In this document: in pieces, positions 6,995 through 9,258 of the stretch | How positions within the stretch are numbered: position 1 is the first letter of the stretch | Layout of the letters: the number at the start of each line of letters is the position of its first letter | DNA from: an uncultured Bacillaceae bacterium | GTDB taxonomy: Bacteria > Bacillota > Bacilli > Bacillales > Alkalibacillaceae | Length of the DNA stretch: 9,258 nt | Assembly: GCA_937983065.1 (NCBI GenBank) | Contig: CALKAL010000084.1 | Location: 1-9,258 of the forward strand | Direction of reading: 5' to 3' | Program-made: the position numbers and the translations under genes | The notes under the pieces: generated by a model | The model's input: only the letters and a program-made list of their open reading frames with translations | Databases searched by the model: none | What the model was told of the DNA's origin: nothing

Positions 6995-7902
6995 TATTTA
7001 TTCACCGCCTTAATGAAGAAGTCCTCTAATGAAGTTTTCGCAACTTCAAATTTAGTGAGGGGCCAATTTTCTTTTTGGAATAAATCTAGTAACTGCTTTC
7101 TAGCAATTAATAGCTGATGGACAGAAACTTGATATTCTCCTCTTTCGTTCGTGACTTGAAAGACAGATTCAATTTCCTTTAATCGTTCCATCACAAATTT
7201 CGGATCTTCAGAAAAAGCGATGTGAATCGTTACTGTTTCCTGCTCTGAATGAATATCATTTATGTTTCCTTTTTCAATGACCTTTCCGTTATTTAATAAA
7301 ATAATTTCATCACTCACTTCCTCAGCGTCGTTTAAAATATGTGTCGAAAATAAAATCGTCGCATCTTTTTTCAATTCCCGCATGAGGTTGAGTATTTCCC
7401 TTCTACCAATTGGGTCAAGGGCGGAAACAGGTTCATCAAGCATAATTAATTTTGGACGGTGAATTAAAGCTTGGGCAATTCCTAATCGTTGCTTCATCCC
7501 ACCTGAATATTTGCCAATTCTCATTTTCTTAAAATCTTTTAAATTGACGAGTTCTAGTAATTCATCGGCTCGTTCCTCTGCTTCTTTTTTTGATAAATCA
7601 GCGAGCTGGCCGACGTAAACTAAAAATTCAAAGCCCGACATCCAGCGATGGAAAACCGGGAATTGGGGTAAGTAACCGACAAACTTCCGAAAATCCTTCG
7701 TTAATTCATCTTCATCAAAGGATATTGTTCCTTCCGTTGCTTTTATAAATCCTGCCAACATTCGTAACGTCGTTGTTTTCCCAGCCCCATTCGGACCTAG
7801 TAACGCAACACATTTACCAGATTCAAGGGTAAATGATATATGATCAACAACGTCTTTTTTGTCGTACGTTTTTGTAAGATTATCTACTGTAATTAAAGAC
7901 AT
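6994..7902 (-). CDS. yxlF: ABC transporter ATP-binding protein, YxlF-like
   Basis: The nucleotide-binding subunit of the ABC-2 exporter, 302 residues. All motifs are intact: Walker A GPNGAGKTT (36-44), Q-loop Gln80 in GYLPQFPVF, signature YSGGMKQRLGIAQAL (132-146), Walker B LIMLDEP (152-158) with catalytic Glu157, D-loop SALDP, and switch His188 in FSTHIL. A C-terminal extension of about 85 residues (218-302) follows, as in export-type ATPases of the CcmA/BcrA class. The start at 7902 lies 3 nt after the upstream gene's stop. Its SD GGAAGGAG (7913-7920) is built from the last codons of that gene (Gly-Arg-Arg), showing tight operon organisation. Relatives handle antibiotics, lipids or gliding/envelope substrates. 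The context suggests envelope stress, but the cargo is unknown. Confidence 0.9.
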   Translation of the reverse strand: MSLITVDNLTKTYDKKDVVDHISFTLESGKCVALLGPNGAGKTTTLRMLAGFIKATEGTISFDEDELTKDFRKFVGYLPQFPVFHRWMSGFEFLVYVGQLADLSKKEAEERADELLELVNLKDFKKMRIGKYSGGMKQRLGIAQALIHRPKLIMLDEPVSALDPIGRREILNLMRELKKDATILFSTHILNDAEEVSDEIILLNNGKVIEKGNINDIHSEQETVTIHIAFSEDPKFVMERLKEIESVFQVTNERGEYQVSVHQLLIARKQLLDLFQKENWPLTKFEVAKTSLEDFFIKAVNK

Positions 7903-7905
7903 TCA

Positions 7906-8118
7906 TTATTGTCTCCTTCCTAATAAAAAATAGATAATTGGACCTATTGTGCTGACAAATATACTTATTAACACCCAAATATATTTAGGACCTCTTGTTT
8001 CGTCTATTTTTCTAATATCGATTAATGCAATAGTCATTAAAATAAGATGTAAAATAACTAATGGGATGATTAACGGTAATAAATCTTTTAAAAGCTCTAA
8101 ATCTGCAGTTAAGTTCAT
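7906..8118 (-). CDS. yxlE: PLDc_N-type small membrane protein, YxlE-like
   Basis: A 70-residue protein with two transmembrane helices (about 12-34 and 46-66) joined by the conserved stretch DIRKIDETRGPKYIWVL and ending in GPIIYFLLGRRQ. This is the PLDc_N pattern (the membrane module at the N-terminus of cardiolipin synthases), here free-standing without a phospholipase domain, so it is not itself an enzyme. B. subtilis YxlE, of similar size, is encoded in the sigY operon just before the ABC genes yxlF and yxlG, the same order seen here. The start at 8118 is chosen because GGAGGTGG (8124-8131) lies 5 nt upstream. The longer frame to 8223 would run through the probable promoter at 8157-8183. 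Its role is unknown; a regulatory or accessory role for the transporter is inferred from constant linkage. Confidence 0.85.
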   Translation of the reverse strand: MNLTADLELLKDLLPLIIPLVILHLILMTIALIDIRKIDETRGPKYIWVLISIFVSTIGPIIYFLLGRRQ

Positions 8119-8156
8119 TATATCCACCTCCAATTTATATATAACTAATAATATAT

Positions 8157-8183
8157 TACGAAGCTCACAATTGGTAGGTTTCA
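8157..8183 (-). promoter_or_regulatory. ECF sigma factor-type promoter for yxlEFG-like operon
   Basis: Read on the minus strand, TGAAAC (8183-8178) is followed after exactly 17 nt by CGTA (8160-8157), the -35 and -10 pattern of the B. subtilis ECF group (SigW consensus TGAAAC-N16/17-CGTA; SigM and SigX are close). Transcription would begin near 8150, leaving a leader of about 32 nt with the SD at 8124-8131. Vegetative alternatives here are poorer. It cannot be said which ECF factor reads it. Confidence 0.65.
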
Positions 8184-8218
8184 CCATATAAAAATTAGAA
8201 TATGAAGAAAATTGTAAA

Positions 8219-8243
8219 ATCAACTAGTCATTCATTAGTTGAT
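8219..8243. repeat. 25-bp dyad-symmetric element upstream of yxlE
   Basis: ATCAACTA (8219-8226) and TAGTTGAT (8236-8243) are perfect 8-bp inverted repeats around a 9-nt spacer. The element sits about 36 bp upstream of the ECF-type -35 and downstream of the terminator, in DNA with no gene. There is no U-tract on either strand, so it is not a terminator; an operator or activator site is a reasonable guess. Confidence 0.45.
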
Positions 8244-8283
8244 ATAGTAAAATAAATACAGTACTATTGTCCTAACAAACAAG

Positions 8284-8320
8284 AAAAAAAGATAAACTTT
8301 TTTACGAAGTTTATCTTTTT
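8284..8320 (-). terminator. Bidirectional intrinsic terminator after XRE gene
   Basis: AAAAAGATAAACTT (8286-8299) pairs perfectly with AAGTTTATCTTTTT (8307-8320), a 14-bp stem with a 7-nt loop. The U-run is seven bases on the minus strand. It begins 10 nt after the regulator's stop and separates it from the yxlE-like operon that follows on the same strand. Confidence 0.9.
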
Positions 8321-8330
8321 AAGTCGAATT

Positions 8331-8747
8331 TTATAATTTATTAAATTCTTTTATCGTTTTTTCAAATATATGGATTAAGGCACGCTGCTTTCTAAGCGGC
8401 ATATTTAATAGCTTGAGAAATTCTTTCATGAACGATTTATTTTTTATAAAGAAATCTATGATTTGAGTAAGGGATTCATTATTCTCGTCATATTCTAATG
8501 AATAAATTCGCTCAAATTCCTTTAAAACCCACTCATCATTCATATGATTTCCGGTTAACTGATCAAGCGAAACGGAAAAAATCTCACTCATTTTTAGTAA
8601 CGCATTTAAGTCAGGCTCTGCAACTTCATTTTCCCATTTAGTAATAACAGGTCGAGATACGTTCATTTTATTTGCAAGTTGCAGCTGAGTCATATCTTGT
8701 TTTTCCCGAAAATATTTAATATTTGTCGCTAATTTACTAGTAGGCAT
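8331..8747 (-). CDS. XRE-family (Cro/C1-type HTH) transcriptional regulator
   Basis: A DNA-binding regulator of 138 residues. The N-terminal XRE helix-turn-helix covers about 7-62: NIKYFREKQDMTQLQLANKM, then the recognition helix in SRPVITKWENEVAEPDLN, ending in the usual SLDQL. The C-terminal part (70-138) is helical, acidic then basic, and not recognised; it probably mediates dimerisation or partner contact. The ATG at 8747 directly follows an in-frame TGA and is the only start keeping the whole HTH. There is no proper SD; GGGAAG at 8763-8768 is about 15 nt away. Translation may be weak or need a special leader. It is divergent from the unknown gene at 8886, which it may regulate together with itself. 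It is cut off from the ABC operon by a terminator. Confidence 0.88.
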   Translation of the reverse strand: MPTSKLATNIKYFREKQDMTQLQLANKMNVSRPVITKWENEVAEPDLNALLKMSEIFSVSLDQLTGNHMNDEWVLKEFERIYSLEYDENNESLTQIIDFFIKNKSFMKEFLKLLNMPLRKQRALIHIFEKTIKEFNKL

Positions 8748-8768
8748 TCATGTACACGCACGCTTCCC

Positions 8769-8774
8769 ATAATA
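8769..8774 (-). promoter_or_regulatory. Candidate -10 box of the XRE gene
   Basis: Read on minus, TATTAT (5 of 6 match to the vegetative -10) lies 21 nt before the ATG, so transcription would begin near 8762, leaving a leader of about 15 nt. No good -35 is found at the proper distance, where the ATAAGC of a palindrome (8788-8797) lies instead. Confidence 0.3.
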
Positions 8775-8787
8775 GTCGGTTTTAGGC

Positions 8788-8797
8788 ATAAGCTTAT
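8788..8797. promoter_or_regulatory. Perfect palindrome between divergent starts, candidate operator
   Basis: ATAAGCTTAT is a perfect 10-bp palindrome between the XRE gene and the divergent gene. It overlaps the expected -35 region of the XRE gene and lies 11 bp upstream of the -35 of the divergent promoter (8809-8814), a position suited to an autoregulated operator. A palindrome of this length can occur by chance in AT-rich DNA. Confidence 0.35.
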
Positions 8798-8808
8798 CAT
8801 TAAATCTA

Positions 8809-8837
8809 TTGAAAAACCTTGCTCAATACGTTCTAAT
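8809..8837 (+). promoter_or_regulatory. Vegetative promoter for the unknown gene
   Basis: TTGAAA (8809-8814) and TCTAAT (8832-8837), each close to consensus, are separated by 17 nt. The start of transcription would be near 8844, which argues against the TTG at 8847 as translation start and fits the starts at 8865 or 8886. Confidence 0.65.
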
Positions 8838-8885
8838 TAGGAACATTTGGGTGAATGTTATAGAATGAAACGTCAGGTGATAAAA

Positions 8886-9248
8886 TTGAAAAAACATTTG
8901 CTAGTAATCTACCACTCAGAAATCGAAAATGATATTGTCGTAAACCTATTGGAGTTGATAAAAACTAATAATGATGATTATATAAAAGAAGCAAAATGTG
9001 AGGATGAAGTAGATATTTTGCCATTATTGACGCGCTTTGTTTTAATTAAAACGCCTCTAAAATGTCTCGCAGCATTAAAGGATTTGAATGAAAGTTTGAA
9101 GATTAGTGGATTACATACACGTTTATTTGAAAATGTTTTTAAAGAACAGTTTTTTCATATCATGTATAAAAATATGAACGAAATGTCAAAAATCTCTGTA
9201 GCTGAAAATGTTCGGCTATTTGAACAACTAGAGCGGTTTGGGTTTTAG
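8886..9248 (+). CDS. Hypothetical protein, unrecognised
   Basis: I do not recognise this protein. From the TTG at 8886 it has 120 residues. That start has AGGTGAT (8875-8881), a 7-nt match to the 16S rRNA tail, at good distance. The ATG at 8865 (127 residues, weaker GGTGA at 8850-8854) is a real alternative, and the open frame extends to a TTG at 8847 that is almost at the predicted transcript start. It is probably a soluble, mainly helical protein: a hydrophobic beginning (HLLVIYHSE), an acidic stretch (NNDDYIKEAKCEDEVD), two cysteines, and a helical C-terminal half ending in RLFEQLERFGF. No signal peptide, membrane helix or enzymatic motif is seen. It has its own promoter and is divergent from the XRE regulator, so control by that regulator is plausible. 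After the stop, GGGGAGAAA at the window edge could be the SD of a following gene. Confidence 0.7.
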   Translation: MKKHLLVIYHSEIENDIVVNLLELIKTNNDDYIKEAKCEDEVDILPLLTRFVLIKTPLKCLAALKDLNESLKISGLHTRLFENVFKEQFFHIMYKNMNEMSKISVAENVRLFEQLERFGF

Positions 9249-9258
9249 TGGGGAGAAA

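Noticed and set aside
8119..8223. N-terminal extension of the yxlE-like protein to 105 residues
   Set aside because: A strong SD supports the start at 8118, and the extension would run through the ECF-type promoter.

Overview
The base composition is AT-rich, Shine-Dalgarno sequences are strong (GGAGG type), several genes start with TTG, and the gene set includes a spore-cortex deacetylase (PdaA type) and a competence prepilin peptidase (ComC type). Together these point to the chromosome of an endospore-forming Bacillaceae (Bacillota). Several neighbours (a YfkF-like MFS carrier, PdaA, a YfjP-like DNA glycosylase) have relatives close together in the yfj/yfk region of Bacillus subtilis, so most of the window looks like ordinary core chromosome. 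There is no sign of phage, IS elements, CRISPR, tRNA or rRNA.

Layout: 1-188 is non-coding and holds a long bidirectional terminator. 189-1376 (-) is an MFS transporter, divergent from an OsmC-family protein (1468-1848, +). Then come a YuiF-type Na+/H+ antiporter-family permease (2026-3339, +), PdaA (3474-4256, +), an AlkA/YfjP-type DNA glycosylase (4338-5207, +) and the prepilin peptidase ComC (5380-6138, +). Strong intrinsic terminators follow OsmC, the permease and the glycosylase, so most of these are single-gene units. A convergent terminator separates comC from a three-gene minus-strand operon read 8118 to 6221: a 70-residue PLDc_N-type two-helix membrane protein, an ABC ATPase and an ABC-2 permease. 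This matches yxlE-yxlF-yxlG of the B. subtilis sigY operon. A bidirectional terminator separates it from an XRE-family regulator (8331-8747, -), which is divergent from an unrecognised 120-127 residue protein (about 8886-9248, +).

The observation most worth following is the yxlEFG-like operon. It stands here without sigY, yxlC or yxlD, yet directly upstream of its first gene is a TGAAAC-N17-CGTA element. That is the classic promoter form of extracytoplasmic-function (ECF) sigma factors, so the module appears to remain under cell-envelope-stress control, but from a sigma factor encoded elsewhere. Other points of interest are a hairpin that would cover the pdaA ribosome binding site, and the XRE/unknown-protein divergent pair with a perfect palindrome between the two starts. 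No wholly new system can be demonstrated from sequence alone.
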